Positions 15,918 through 25,197 of a stretch of DNA of 64,000 nucleotides are shown in pieces. The notes beneath the pieces were generated by a model that was given only the letters and a program-made list of their open reading frames with translations, was not told where the DNA came from and made no database searches. Positions within the stretch are counted from its first letter, which is position 1. Each line of letters starts with the position of its first letter. The stretch covers positions 186,001-250,000 of the forward strand of contig NZ_CVTA01000022.1 of assembly GCF_001050035.1 (NCBI RefSeq), in the 5' to 3' direction. This stretch comes from Mycolicibacterium komanii (GTDB lineage Bacteria; Actinomycetota; Actinomycetes; Mycobacteriales; Mycobacteriaceae). The position numbers and the translations under genes were made by a program.

Positions 15918-17393
15918 TCAGTCCTCGGGGGTGTAGCCGAACGGCAGCAGCACGCTCTTGTGCTCGACGTAGGCCTCGATGCCCTCGGGGCCGTTCTCGC
16001 GGCCGATGCCGGAGTTCTTGTAGCCGCCGAACGGGGCGCCGGGATCGAACGCGTACATGTTGACCGCGTACGTACCGGTGCGGATCTTCGAAGCGACCTC
16101 GAGCGCCTTCTTGTTATCGGTCGTCCACACCGAACCGGCCAACCCGTAGACCGAGTCGTTGGCGATGCGGATCGCGTCCTCTTCGGTCTCGTAGGGGATG
16201 ACCGCCAGCACGGGTCCGAAGATCTCCTCCTGGGCGATCGTCATCGAGTTGTCGACGTCGGCGAACACGGTCGGTTCGACGAACCAGCCGTTGTCCAATC
16301 CCTCGGGGCGGCCGCCGCCGGTGACGACGCGGGCGCCCTCTTCGACGCCCTTCTTGATGTAGGACTCGACGCGGTCGCGCTGCTTCTCCGAGATCAGCGG
16401 GCCGATCGCCGCGTTCGGATCGTCGGGCCGGCCGACGGGCATCGCGCCGACGAAGTTCGCGACCTTCTCGACGACCTCCTCGTAGCGCGAGCGCGGCGCG
16501 AGGATGCGGGTCTGCGCGACGCAGGCCTGCCCGCTGTTCATCACGCCCGAGAAGCCGAGCATCGGCAGGGTCGAGTCCAGGTCGGCGTCCTCGAGGATGA
16601 TCGCGGCGGACTTACCTCCGAGCTCGAGCGTGCACGGCTTGAGCTTCTCGGCGGCGATCTTCGCGATCTCCTTGCCCACCGCGCTGCTGCCGGTGAACGT
16701 GTACTTGTCGATCAGGTCGCTGGCGGTCAGCGCGCGACCGGTCTCCGGGCCGCCGGGCACGATCGACAGCACGCCCTCGGGCAGGCCGGCCTCGGCGAAC
16801 ATCTCGGCCATCGCGAACACCGACAGCGGGGTCTCGGCGGCGGGCTTGAGCACGACGGTGCAGCCGGCCAGCAGCGCGGGGCCGAGCTTGTTGGCGGCCA
16901 GGAAGAACGGCACGTTCCACGCGGTGACGGCGCCGACCACGCCGATCGGCTCGCGCAGCACCAGCGTCTGGCCGTAGATGCCGTCGCGGATCTCCTTCCA
17001 CGGGAACTTGTCCGCAGCGCCCGCGAAGTACTGGAACGCCGACATCGCGGCGCCGTACTGCATCATGTCGACGATGGTCTGCGGCTGCCCGGTCTCGGCG
17101 GCCAGCAGGAATTTCAGCTCTTCGCCGCGCTCCTCCATCAGCTTCACCGCTGCCGACAGCACCTCGGCGCGCTCCTGCGGCGACTTGTGCGGCCACGGGC
17201 CCTCGTCGAACGCCTTGCGTGCGGCGGCACAGGCAGCGTCGACGTCGGCGGCCGAGGCCAGCGGCACCTTGCCCACCAGGTCGCCGGTCGCGGGTGAGTG
17301 CACCTCGATCACATCCGAGGTGGCCGGCTCGACCCACTTACCGCCGATAAAAAGCTTGCTCCACTCGGTCTTGAACGCGGTGCTCTGTGTCAT
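15918..17393 (-). CDS. NAD(P)-dependent aldehyde dehydrogenase (Rv0223c-like)
   Basis: 491 residues from ATG at 17393; an in-frame GTG at 17402 would add three residues. The full ALDH fold is present: Asn160 in A-W-N-V-P, the cofactor turn F-T-G-S-S-A-V-G (233-240), Glu257 in L-E-L-G-G-K and the nucleophile Cys291 in N-S-G-Q-A-C. The family oxidises aldehydes to acids; the substrate is not set by these motifs. Gene order (aldehyde dehydrogenase, methyltransferase, glycosyltransferase) matches Rv0223c-Rv0224c-Rv0225. It is convergent with the FadE5-like gene, 26 bases apart. A link to fatty aldehydes is possible but only inferred. Confidence 0.88.
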   Translation of the reverse strand: MTQSTAFKTEWSKLFIGGKWVEPATSDVIEVHSPATGDLVGKVPLASAADVDAACAAARKAFDEGPWPHKSPQERAEVLSAAVKLMEERGEELKFLLAAETGQPQTIVDMMQYGAAMSAFQYFAGAADKFPWKEIRDGIYGQTLVLREPIGVVGAVTAWNVPFFLAANKLGPALLAGCTVVLKPAAETPLSVFAMAEMFAEAGLPEGVLSIVPGGPETGRALTASDLIDKYTFTGSSAVGKEIAKIAAEKLKPCTLELGGKSAAIILEDADLDSTLPMLGFSGVMNSGQACVAQTRILAPRSRYEEVVEKVANFVGAMPVGRPDDPNAAIGPLISEKQRDRVESYIKKGVEEGARVVTGGGRPEGLDNGWFVEPTVFADVDNSMTIAQEEIFGPVLAVIPYETEEDAIRIANDSVYGLAGSVWTTDNKKALEVASKIRTGTYAVNMYAFDPGAPFGGYKNSGIGRENGPEGIEAYVEHKSVLLPFGYTPED

Positions 17394-17447
17394 GACCGTC
17401 ACACTACCTATCGCGACGCAAAACGAGAACCTGTTGCAGTCGGCCGT

Positions 17448-18209
17448 TCACGGCGCCCGCAGAACCAGCACCAGGTTGCTCACCAGGAACTCCCGCAGCA
17501 CCGGCACCTTGGTCAGCGGCCACGCCCATCGTGGGTGGTAGCGGGGGAATGCGGCGATCAGCGCCCCGGTGCTCGCCGCCCACTGCAGGCCGTCGGCGGC
17601 CGACACCGCGAACAGTGACGAGCCGTAGTTGTTCTTCGGTAGATGACCGTGCCTGCGGGTGTACCGGCGCGCGGCGCGGGCACCCCCGAGGTAATGCCAG
17701 AGCCCGGTCTCGTGGCCGCCGAACGGGCCCAGCCAGACGGTGTACGACAGCACCACCAGCCCGCCGGGCCTGGTCACCCGCAGCATCTCCGCGCCCAAGC
17801 GCCACGGATGCCGCACATGTTCGGCGACGTTGGAGGACAGGCAGATCTCGACGCTGTCGTCGGCGAACGGCAACGCCAGCCCCGACGCCCGCACGTAGGT
17901 GGTCGGCGTGGCCGCCCCGGGTGCGGCGTGCATCTCGGCCGGATCGGGTTCGACCCCGATGTAGTGAAAACCCATGCCCGTGAACGCTTCCGAGAAGTAC
18001 CCCGGCCCGCCTCCGACGTCCAGCACGGTGAGCCCGGCCGGTGACGAGTCACAAGCGCCGAGCCACAGGTCGGCGACCATCTCGGCGGTGTCCCGGCCGA
18101 GCGCGCCGTAGAACCGGGCGGGGTCGTTCTGCTCGAAGCGGAACTCGGCGAGCAGGCGCAGCGACCGCGACAGGGTCGCCCGGTCGGCGAACCTGTCCGT
18201 GATCGACAT
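17448..18209 (-). CDS. class I SAM-dependent methyltransferase (Rv0224c-like)
   Basis: 253 residues, matching Rv0224c (254). Motif I is V-L-D-V-G-G-G-P-G-Y-F at residues 62-72. The central fold continues to about residue 185, with the later S-S-N-V-A-E-H-V motif typical of methyltransferase domain 11. ATG at 18209 is chosen; the frame runs upstream to 18395, but that stretch overlaps the divergent glycosyltransferase gene. The gene is divergent from that glycosyltransferase with a 46-base gap. The Rv0224c-Rv0228 cluster is conserved and envelope-linked in mycobacteria, so a glycan or lipid acceptor is likely. The actual methyl acceptor is unknown. Confidence 0.88.
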   Translation of the reverse strand: MSITDRFADRATLSRSLRLLAEFRFEQNDPARFYGALGRDTAEMVADLWLGACDSSPAGLTVLDVGGGPGYFSEAFTGMGFHYIGVEPDPAEMHAAPGAATPTTYVRASGLALPFADDSVEICLSSNVAEHVRHPWRLGAEMLRVTRPGGLVVLSYTVWLGPFGGHETGLWHYLGGARAARRYTRRHGHLPKNNYGSSLFAVSAADGLQWAASTGALIAAFPRYHPRWAWPLTKVPVLREFLVSNLVLVLRAP

Positions 18210-18255
18210 GGAACCGAACCCTACGCAGCGAGTCGACCCGACTACGCTGTTGCCG

Positions 18256-19416
18256 ATGTCTTCCCGTCCGCTCCGATCGGTGCTGCTGCTGTGCTGGCGC
18301 GACACCGGCCACCCCCAAGGTGGCGGAAGCGAGGCGTACCTGCAGCGCATCGGCGCGCAGTTGGCTGCTTCGGGTGTCGAGGTCACGCTGCGCACCGCGC
18401 GCTACCCCGGCGCCCGGCGTCGCGAGGTCGTCGACGGAGTCCGAGTCAGCCGTGGCGGCGGTCGGCACACGGTCTACATCTGGGCGGGGCTGGCGATGGT
18501 GATGGCCCGCATCGGGCTGGGCCCGCTCCGGCGCGTGCGCCCGGACGTGGTGATCGACACCCAGAACGGCATCCCGTTCATGGCGCGGCTCGCCTACGGG
18601 CGGCGCGTCGCGGTGCTCGTGCACCACTGCCACCGCGAACAGTGGCCGGTGGCCGGTCCCGTGAAGGGCCGCGTCGGGTGGTTCGTCGAGTCGAGGCTCT
18701 CGCCGCGGGCGCACCGGCGCAACCAGTACGTCACGGTGTCGCTACCGTCGGCGCGCGATCTCGCGGCGTTGGGTGTGCGACCCGCACAGATCGCGGTGGT
18801 GCGCAACGGCCTCGACGAGGCGCCCGCGTCGACGTTGACCGCCCAGCGCGCGGCGACGCCGAAGGTCGTGGTGCTGTCAAGGCTGGTGCCCCACAAGCAG
18901 ATCGAGGACGCGCTCGAAGCCGTCGCCGCGCTGCGTCCGCGCATTCCGGAGCTGTCCCTCGATATCGTCGGTGGCGGCTGGTGGGAACAACGGCTCGTCG
19001 ACCACGCCGCGCTGCTCGGCATCTCCGACGCCGTCACCTTCCATGGGCACGTCGACGACGAGGCGAAACACCGTGTGCTGCAACAGGCCTGGGTGCACGT
19101 GTTGCCGTCACGCAAAGAGGGTTGGGCGCTGGCGGTCATCGAAGCCGGTCAACATTCGGTGCCCACCATCGGCTATCGGTCCTCCGGCGGGTTGACCGAC
19201 TCCGTCGTCGACGGCGTGACCGGCGTGCTGGTCGACGACTTCGACGGGCTGGTCGACGGCCTGGGGGAGTTGCTCTCCGATCATGTTCTGCGCGAACAGC
19301 TTGGAACCAAGGCGCATGCCCGCTGCGGCGAGTTCTCCTGGCAGCAGAGCGCCGACGCGATGCGCACCGTGCTCGAGTCCGTGCACTCCGGACGATACGT
19401 CAGCGGCGTCGTCTAG
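18256..19416 (+). CDS. GT4-type glycosyltransferase (Rv0225-like)
   Basis: 386 residues, near Rv0225 (384). The N-terminal GT-B domain starts R-S-V-L-L-L-C-W-R and has the Gly-rich loop P-Q-G-G-G-S-E-A-Y. The C-terminal donor domain has the E-x7-E motif with Glu288 and Glu296 (K-E-G-W-A-L-A-V-I-E-A), as in retaining GT4 enzymes that use nucleotide or polyprenyl-phosphate sugars. ATG at 18256 is the first sensible start; the frame extends 19 codons upstream without support. It faces the methyltransferase gene. As part of the envelope cluster it may act on lipomannan or another wall glycan, which is inferred. No membrane helix is present. Confidence 0.88.
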   Translation: MSSRPLRSVLLLCWRDTGHPQGGGSEAYLQRIGAQLAASGVEVTLRTARYPGARRREVVDGVRVSRGGGRHTVYIWAGLAMVMARIGLGPLRRVRPDVVIDTQNGIPFMARLAYGRRVAVLVHHCHREQWPVAGPVKGRVGWFVESRLSPRAHRRNQYVTVSLPSARDLAALGVRPAQIAVVRNGLDEAPASTLTAQRAATPKVVVLSRLVPHKQIEDALEAVAALRPRIPELSLDIVGGGWWEQRLVDHAALLGISDAVTFHGHVDDEAKHRVLQQAWVHVLPSRKEGWALAVIEAGQHSVPTIGYRSSGGLTDSVVDGVTGVLVDDFDGLVDGLGELLSDHVLREQLGTKAHARCGEFSWQQSADAMRTVLESVHSGRYVSGVV

Positions 19417-19455
19417 CGCCTGCGCAATCGAACCGTCCCTCCGATCTTCGCGGTG

Positions 19456-20928
19456 CTAGAACGGCGGCGGATCGTCCATCAGGACTCTCGGGTCGGTCGG
19501 CGGACCCGTGCCCAGTGGGTAGAAGCTGGCGAAACTCGGGGTGGCCGGCGCGGTGTTCTCCGCGCGGATCGCGGCGTTGAGGGCGCGTTCGCGTTGAATG
19601 CGCCGCTCGCGGTTCTGGCGGCGAGTGCGACGGCGGGTGGGCATGCAGCTCCCGCGCCCCCGTGTCGCTGCCGGCATGTCGGGCAGGTGAAGCGTGCCGG
19701 TGGAAGCGCCGAGTTGTGGAAACAGCATCGCTCCGAACGGAGTAGTGGTGTGGATACGCCCGGTCGGGCTGGTGAATATGACGGTGCCGTCGGGTTGTTG
19801 GTGCACGATCCAGCCGCCGGGTCCGCAGTAGAACGTCTTCATCAGGTGGTGCAGCCGGCAGAAGCAGGCGTTGTTGGACGGATGGGTGGGCCCGTGGGGC
19901 CAGGGCGCGGCGTGGTCGATGTCGGATCGCCAGGCGGGACGGTCGCAATTCATCCACCGGCAGGTCAGGTCGCGCGAGCGTACGAAATTGGCCAGCGCGG
20001 TCGAGGGACGGTACTGCGGTTCGGGTGCGGTCTCGTCGGGAGTCTCGACGGGGCGCCGATTGGCGTGGCGCGCCACCTCGGCAACGGTCTGCGCCGGAAC
20101 CGGACCCAACCCGGACACATAACCGGGTGTCGTGCCGGTGCCTTCGACGGTGTCCCGCTCGGCGAGCACATGGACCACTACGGTGGTTGCCGTTCTGCCG
20201 GCGGCAGGGCAGTCCGGTCGTTCGCACAGGCACGCGATCGCGTCCTCGTGGGCGAGGATCGCCCCGATGGCGTCCGCGCGGCGCTGGCGATGTCTTCGTG
20301 GATCTTCCCGGCAGACCGTGGCGGCCAGCGCGTCGAGTCGCTGAGTCAAAGCGACCCCGTCGACGCCGCGTAGGCAGGCGACGATGTCGGACATTCCGTA
20401 CTGGCCCGGTATGACATCGAAATGGCGGTCGTCGTCACGAGATTTGGCTCGGCGCACCGCGTCCGGGTCGATCTGAAGAACCAGCCAGTCGACGACTTCG
20501 ACGAGCTTGTTGTACGACAGGTGGTTCCACTGAGCGGCCCGGTCGGCGAAGATCGCGTCGATCAGTGCGCAGGCGTCCTCGCTGACCATGAGCTCGGTGC
20601 GATAGATCAGCATGTTGACCACCGGCCAGTCGATCTCACCGGAAGCGAACACCTTCGCCACCTTGGGAAGCCGTTTGATCAGGGCCTGGCCCGAGCTCAT
20701 CATTGAGGAGGCCCGTCCGCGGCTGATGCCGAGTTCGGCACCGATCTCGGCAGCCGCGACCTCCCAGTCGTCGACCGCCTTGTCGTCGTTCTCGCCATTG
20801 CATTCGGGGACGCGGCGCAGGCTGAAGTGCCCGATGGCCAACAGCTGACGCGCGAGCTCGACCCGGCTGGCGCGCTGCGCCCGGCTCATCAGATCGACCA
20901 GCCCGGCCTCGCTCGTCGTCTCGAACAT
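19456..20928 (-). CDS. DUF222/HNH endonuclease-like protein (13E12 repeat family)
   Basis: 490 residues. The N-terminal DUF222 region (about 20-290) is followed by an HNH motif at about residues 320-360. Seen there are C-R-W-M-N-C-D-R-P-A-W, D-I-D-H-A-A-P-W and N-N-A-C-F-C-R-L-H-H, so two zinc-binding Cys pairs and the catalytic His are intact. The family is the multi-copy 13E12/REP13E12 group of actinobacteria, thought to be mobile or recombination-associated; catalytic function is unproven. ATG at 20928 is chosen over a GTG further upstream. The gene separates the Rv0225-like and Rv0226c-like genes, which I remember as adjacent in M. tuberculosis, so insertion is likely. No terminal repeats were found. 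Confidence 0.85.
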   Translation of the reverse strand: MFETTSEAGLVDLMSRAQRASRVELARQLLAIGHFSLRRVPECNGENDDKAVDDWEVAAAEIGAELGISRGRASSMMSSGQALIKRLPKVAKVFASGEIDWPVVNMLIYRTELMVSEDACALIDAIFADRAAQWNHLSYNKLVEVVDWLVLQIDPDAVRRAKSRDDDRHFDVIPGQYGMSDIVACLRGVDGVALTQRLDALAATVCREDPRRHRQRRADAIGAILAHEDAIACLCERPDCPAAGRTATTVVVHVLAERDTVEGTGTTPGYVSGLGPVPAQTVAEVARHANRRPVETPDETAPEPQYRPSTALANFVRSRDLTCRWMNCDRPAWRSDIDHAAPWPHGPTHPSNNACFCRLHHLMKTFYCGPGGWIVHQQPDGTVIFTSPTGRIHTTTPFGAMLFPQLGASTGTLHLPDMPAATRGRGSCMPTRRRTRRQNRERRIQRERALNAAIRAENTAPATPSFASFYPLGTGPPTDPRVLMDDPPPF

Positions 20929-20983
20929 AGGTGCGATTGTAAGTGTGGGGTATGACACCCGTCTCCGCCAGCTGACGGCGAGG

Positions 20984-22669
20984 TCATCGACGGGGAGGTG
21001 CCTTGACTCGCGGCGGCGCTTTACTCAACCTTCGCGCCATCCCGGCGCCCGCACCCGCGATCAACATCGCCAGCCACGCCAGGTGCGCGGCCACCACCGC
21101 CGCGCGTCCGCCTGCCGGAGCCGACGAACCACCGACGCGATACAGCGTTAGGTCGTCGTCGGTGTAGGCCACGGGCAGCGGCAAAGGCGTTGTCGGACCG
21201 GTCGATTCGACGCCGCTTGATTCTACGACGACCCAGCCGACGCCCGCGTCGGCGAGCAGTCGACGGTCGGCGCTCTCGACCAGGATCTCCTGGACGTCGC
21301 GGGCGCGTTGCCCTTCGCCGTACACGGTCCGCTCACCGATCTGCAGATCACCGGTGGTCAACACGTCGGCGTGCACCCAGCGCGGCAGCGGGTCCAGCAC
21401 CGGCGCGTCGCCCGCCCACTCGAACCGGCGCATGCTGCCCATCGGCATCACAGCGACGGTCCGCGGGTCGTCGTTGATCAGGGCGGCCACCTTCGCCCAT
21501 CCCGGCGGGTACTGCACGGCCGCCACCCGGCCGCCGACCCCCCACACCAGGTCCGGCAGCGTCACGATCAACGCCGCACAGCAGATCACCGCGGCCACCG
21601 CCGCCGGCAGCCGGCGTCCCGCGATGACGACCGCGCAAGCACCGGCCAGCGCATAACCGGGCATCGCCAGTGCCACCCACTTCTGTCCGTCGCGGACCAC
21701 GCCGAGGCCGGGGAAGGCGCGGATGGCCGCCTCGAGCAGGCTCAGCCCCGGCCCGGTGGCCATCAGCGCGGGCAGGACGACGGCCGCGCCGGCGAGCACC
21801 ATGAGCGGCACGGCCGCGGGCCGCCGCAACACGACCGGCAACCCGACGGCCACCACAGCGAGCAGCACCACGGTGGCGACGATCGCGAAAAGCGTTGTAC
21901 GCGAGGGTGGTACCGCATCGGCATTCCAGATACCGCCCAGCCCGGCCAGGCTGAACAGCGTCCCGAGACCCGGTTCCGCCCGGGCCGCGAACGCGACGAC
22001 GCCGTCGGCCTGCGACGACTCCAGCGACCGGGCCACCGTCGCCGCGACCAACCACGGCAACGCCGCGACGACCGTCATGCCCAGCGCCACGCCCGCGCAC
22101 CGCCACCGCCTCCAGCCCTCCCCGGGTGCGAAGACGCATACGAGCGCGACGGTCGCCGCCAGCAGCAGCCCGGTGGGCGTCAGCCCCGCCAGCGCCATCC
22201 AGAACGCCAGCGCCGCCACCGAACTCCACCGCGCCGACTCCCGGAGTCCCAGCATCGTCGCGGCGACCCACGGCAGGCACCCGTAGCCCACGAGAAGGCT
22301 CCAGTGGCCCTGCAACAGGCGTTCGGCGACATACGGATTCCACAGCGCGACCGTCGCCGCCACACACTGGCCGGCGATCCCGGACTCGGGCACCACCGCA
22401 GCGGCCAGACGCGCGGCACCCCAGCCCGCCAGCCACAGCCCCGCCACCAGCAGAGCCTTGGCCACCACCCCGCCGTCGACCACCGAAGACGCGACGGCCA
22501 TGAAGAAGTCCTGCGGCAGCGCGCGCGGCGCGGCCTCGGACAGGCCGAGCGCGGCGTCGGACAGATAGGAGCGCGGCGTGGACACCGCGTCGCGCAACAG
22601 CAGATATCCGGGCGCCAACAACGGCGCCGTCACCGCAAGGGCGAGCACCAGCGCATACGCCGGTGCCAC
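20984..22669 (-). CDS. polytopic membrane protein (Rv0226c-like)
   Basis: 561 residues from GTG at 22669, close to Rv0226c (576). About 12 hydrophobic helices fill residues 5-430, followed by a soluble domain and a final helix near 530. The lumenal-type D-(D/E) loops seen in GT-C glycosyltransferases are not clearly present, so I call it only a membrane protein. The frame extends far upstream through the DUF3068 gene in another phase; that part is rejected. The GTG lies 14 bases past the stop of the DUF3068 gene, so the two form an operon. Known context: this cluster affects lipomannan/lipoarabinomannan maturation in Corynebacteriales. A glycan-lipid transport or transfer role is inferred. 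Confidence 0.82.
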   Translation of the reverse strand: MAPAYALVLALAVTAPLLAPGYLLLRDAVSTPRSYLSDAALGLSEAAPRALPQDFFMAVASSVVDGGVVAKALLVAGLWLAGWGAARLAAAVVPESGIAGQCVAATVALWNPYVAERLLQGHWSLLVGYGCLPWVAATMLGLRESARWSSVAALAFWMALAGLTPTGLLLAATVALVCVFAPGEGWRRWRCAGVALGMTVVAALPWLVAATVARSLESSQADGVVAFAARAEPGLGTLFSLAGLGGIWNADAVPPSRTTLFAIVATVVLLAVVAVGLPVVLRRPAAVPLMVLAGAAVVLPALMATGPGLSLLEAAIRAFPGLGVVRDGQKWVALAMPGYALAGACAVVIAGRRLPAAVAAVICCAALIVTLPDLVWGVGGRVAAVQYPPGWAKVAALINDDPRTVAVMPMGSMRRFEWAGDAPVLDPLPRWVHADVLTTGDLQIGERTVYGEGQRARDVQEILVESADRRLLADAGVGWVVVESSGVESTGPTTPLPLPVAYTDDDLTLYRVGGSSAPAGGRAAVVAAHLAWLAMLIAGAGAGMARRLSKAPPRVKAPPRR

Positions 22670-22683
22670 AACCGACCGCCGAA

Positions 22684-23880
22684 TCAGACCGGTCTGTCCG
22701 GCGGCAGGTCGGACGGTCGAGATGTCGGGATCTTCTCGGTCTTGGCCTCGGCGCCCGGAACCTTGATGCCCTGGGTGTCGAAGAACCCGTGGTCGGCCTC
22801 GTCGAGCCCGGGGTCGATCAGCGCGGACTCCGCGCGCAGGCTGAACGAGCCGAGGAGGGCGCCGCCGACCAGCAACACCAGCCCTGTCGCGGTGAACGTG
22901 ATCGGCAGGATACGGCCCCACAGCGCGACCCGATCGCGCTCGTCGCCGGCGCTCGCGACCTGGGACTCGACGGTCTCGTCGTTGAATGCGACCTTGTAGT
23001 CGACGAACGTCACCTCGGGCTTGAGCGGCTCGCGGGCGTAGTAGTGGTAGCCGTGCTCGTCCTTCTTGACGATCGTCCCGGACACCGGGTCGACCCAGAA
23101 GGTGCGCTGTGCGGCGTAATACCGGGCCATCGTGATCGGCTCGTCGGGCTCACCGGGCACACCCCACATCGCCGCGCGGGCGGTGACCTCGCTGTCGGCG
23201 TCGTCCTCGTAGAGCGACGCGTACTTCACCGGCTCGACGAGCTTGCCGTCCGAGTCGTACCCGACGTTCTGCACGAACCGGTAGGTGGTCAACCCGTTGA
23301 CGTCTTCTTCGCCGTCATAGTTGGCGTCGAACGGCTTCTGCGCGATCGGATCGAAGACGGAGTAGGTCTTCTTCTCGGTGTCGAACGGGAACCGGTAGGC
23401 CAGGCCCTCGTGCGGCAGCGCGATGTTGGTCGGGGGCTTGTCGTCCTCCATGGCGCGCGGCTTCTGCACCGCACCGCCCGGGTTGCTCTCGCTGGACACC
23501 GCCTCGGCAGTGCTCCGGTTGACGGTCACGGTGTCGACCAGGGCCAGCAGCAGGCCGGCGTCCTGCTGCCTGTCGGTGCGTCGCAGCGTGGAGCCCACCT
23601 GCAGCGTCACCACGTCGGCGTTCGACGGCGATTCCACCGTGAGCTGCTCCTGTTGGACCATCGGCACATCCCGGTCCACGACGAAGCGTTCCGCGTTCAG
23701 CGACGCCGGGTCGAACGCCGTGCCGCTGCCGTCGCTGATCAGCGTGGCCTCGAGGTCCAGCGGGATCTTGGCGATCTTGCTGTGGGTGTAGGTGGACAGC
23801 AACAACGCGGCGATCAACAGGGCGGCACCCAGCCCCAAGATTCCGCATGCCGCAATCCGCAGCGCCACTGCGCGGTTCAA
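22684..23880 (-). CDS. DUF3068 membrane protein required for LAM maturation (Rv0227c-like)
   Basis: 398 residues. One N-terminal membrane helix (about 7-28) and one near the C-terminus (about 335-358) frame a large outer domain of the DUF3068 (PorA-like) family, rich in Asp, Tyr and Thr. The start is TTG at 23880 with AAGGAGG seven bases upstream, a decisive ribosome site. Known: the Corynebacterineae orthologue (Rv0227c/NCgl2760) is needed for lipomannan maturation and lipoarabinomannan synthesis, as I recall the literature. The tail of about 40 residues after the second helix is charged and cytoplasmic by topology. It is cotranscribed with the polytopic protein downstream and divergent from the acyltransferase gene. 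Confidence 0.85.
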   Translation of the reverse strand: MNRAVALRIAACGILGLGAALLIAALLLSTYTHSKIAKIPLDLEATLISDGSGTAFDPASLNAERFVVDRDVPMVQQEQLTVESPSNADVVTLQVGSTLRRTDRQQDAGLLLALVDTVTVNRSTAEAVSSESNPGGAVQKPRAMEDDKPPTNIALPHEGLAYRFPFDTEKKTYSVFDPIAQKPFDANYDGEEDVNGLTTYRFVQNVGYDSDGKLVEPVKYASLYEDDADSEVTARAAMWGVPGEPDEPITMARYYAAQRTFWVDPVSGTIVKKDEHGYHYYAREPLKPEVTFVDYKVAFNDETVESQVASAGDERDRVALWGRILPITFTATGLVLLVGGALLGSFSLRAESALIDPGLDEADHGFFDTQGIKVPGAEAKTEKIPTSRPSDLPPDRPV

Positions 23881-24018
23881 ACCGTGCCTCCTTCACCTGC
23901 GGTATGCCCGCAGAAACCCGTTTGACCCTAACAGCACAATTTAAGGTCGTCGTTTAGTCCGGCCGCATCCGCGCACCCGTGGTCAGCGTGTTTGGTTTTA
24001 CCCGGCACACTGATTGCC

Positions 24019-25197
24019 GTGACCGGTGAGACGCGCGACGAGCAGGTGGGCGGAACTCGCGGGTTCCTGCCCGCCGTCGAGGGCATGCGCGCCTGCGCCG
24101 CGGTCGGCGTCGTCGTCACCCACGTGGCCTTCCAGACCGGCCACACCGGCGGCGTCACCGGACGCCTGTTCGGCCGGTTCGACCTCGCGGTCGCGGTGTT
24201 CTTCGCGCTTTCGGGCTTTCTACTGTGGCGCGGGCATGCGGCGGCCGCGCGTGGGCTGCGGCCGATCCCGCCGACCGGCCACTACCTGCGCTCGCGGCTG
24301 GTCCGCATCATGCCCGCCTACCTCGTCGCGGTCGTGGTGATCCTGTCGCTGCTGCCGGAGGCCCGCGCGGACATGACCGTGTGGTTGGCCAACCTCACGC
24401 TGACCCAGATCTATGTGCCGCTGACGCTGACCGCGGGCCTGACGCAGATGTGGAGCCTGTCGGTCGAGGTCGCCTTCTATATCGCCCTGCCGGTGCTCGC
24501 GCTGCTGGTGCGACGGGTGCCGGTGCGTGCGCGCGTACCCGTCATCGCCATCGCGGGCGTCGCCAGCCTGGCGTGGGCGGTGCTGCCGATCGCGACGCCC
24601 GTCGGCGTCAATCACCTGAACTGGCCGCCCGCGTTCTTCTCCTGGTTCGCCGCGGGCATGCTGCTCGCCGAGCTGACGGTCACGCCCGTCGGGTGGGCGC
24701 ACCGGTTGGCGCGGCGGCGGGTGCTGATGGCCGCCATCGCGGTCGTCGCGTTCCTGATCGCGGCCTCACCGATCGCGGGTCCCGAGGGGCTGACCCCGGG
24801 CACCGTCAGCCAGTTCGTCGTCAAGACCGCGATGGGCGCGGTGGTCGCGGGCGCGCTGCTGGCGCCGCTCGTGCTCGACCGGCCCGACACCCCGCACCGG
24901 CTGCTGGGCAACACGACGATGGTGACGCTCGGGCGCTGGTCGTACGGACTGTTCATCTGGCACCTCGCCGCGCTGGCGATGGTTTTCCCGGTGATCGGCG
25001 AGTTCGCTTTCAACGGTCACATGCCGGTGGTCCTGGTGCTGACGATCGTGTTCGGATTCGCGATCGCGGCGGTCAGCTACGCGCTGGTGGAGTCGCCGTG
25101 CCGAACGGCGTTGCGGCGCTGGGAGTATCGGCACGCGCGGCCCGTCCCGCCGCTGGACTCGTCGGTCAGCAGCGCGCCTGAGCCCGTCGCGCGATAA
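24019..25197 (+). CDS. acyltransferase-3 family integral membrane protein (Rv0228-like)
   Basis: 392 residues from GTG at 24019. About ten membrane helices are present. The first block F-L-P-A-V-E-G-M-R-A, then a His in V-V-T-H-V-A-F at the end of helix 1 and F-F-A-L-S-G-F-L-L, are the signature of the OafA/YrhL acyltransferase-3 family. That family moves acetyl, succinyl or other acyl groups onto sugars across the membrane. Order and direction match Rv0228, divergent from the DUF3068 gene. A TTG nine codons upstream is an alternative start. The last 32 bases overlap the end of the convergent FadD gene. The likely acceptor is an envelope glycan, by context only. Confidence 0.86.
   Translation: MTGETRDEQVGGTRGFLPAVEGMRACAAVGVVVTHVAFQTGHTGGVTGRLFGRFDLAVAVFFALSGFLLWRGHAAAARGLRPIPPTGHYLRSRLVRIMPAYLVAVVVILSLLPEARADMTVWLANLTLTQIYVPLTLTAGLTQMWSLSVEVAFYIALPVLALLVRRVPVRARVPVIAIAGVASLAWAVLPIATPVGVNHLNWPPAFFSWFAAGMLLAELTVTPVGWAHRLARRRVLMAAIAVVAFLIAASPIAGPEGLTPGTVSQFVVKTAMGAVVAGALLAPLVLDRPDTPHRLLGNTTMVTLGRWSYGLFIWHLAALAMVFPVIGEFAFNGHMPVVLVLTIVFGFAIAAVSYALVESPCRTALRRWEYRHARPVPPLDSSVSSAPEPVAR

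Noticed and set aside
14895..17297. Open frame of 800 codons across the end of the FadE5-like gene and antisense to the aldehyde dehydrogenase gene
   Set aside because: Arg/Gly/Ala-rich shadow of two genes with intact active sites; no ribosome site and no family resemblance.
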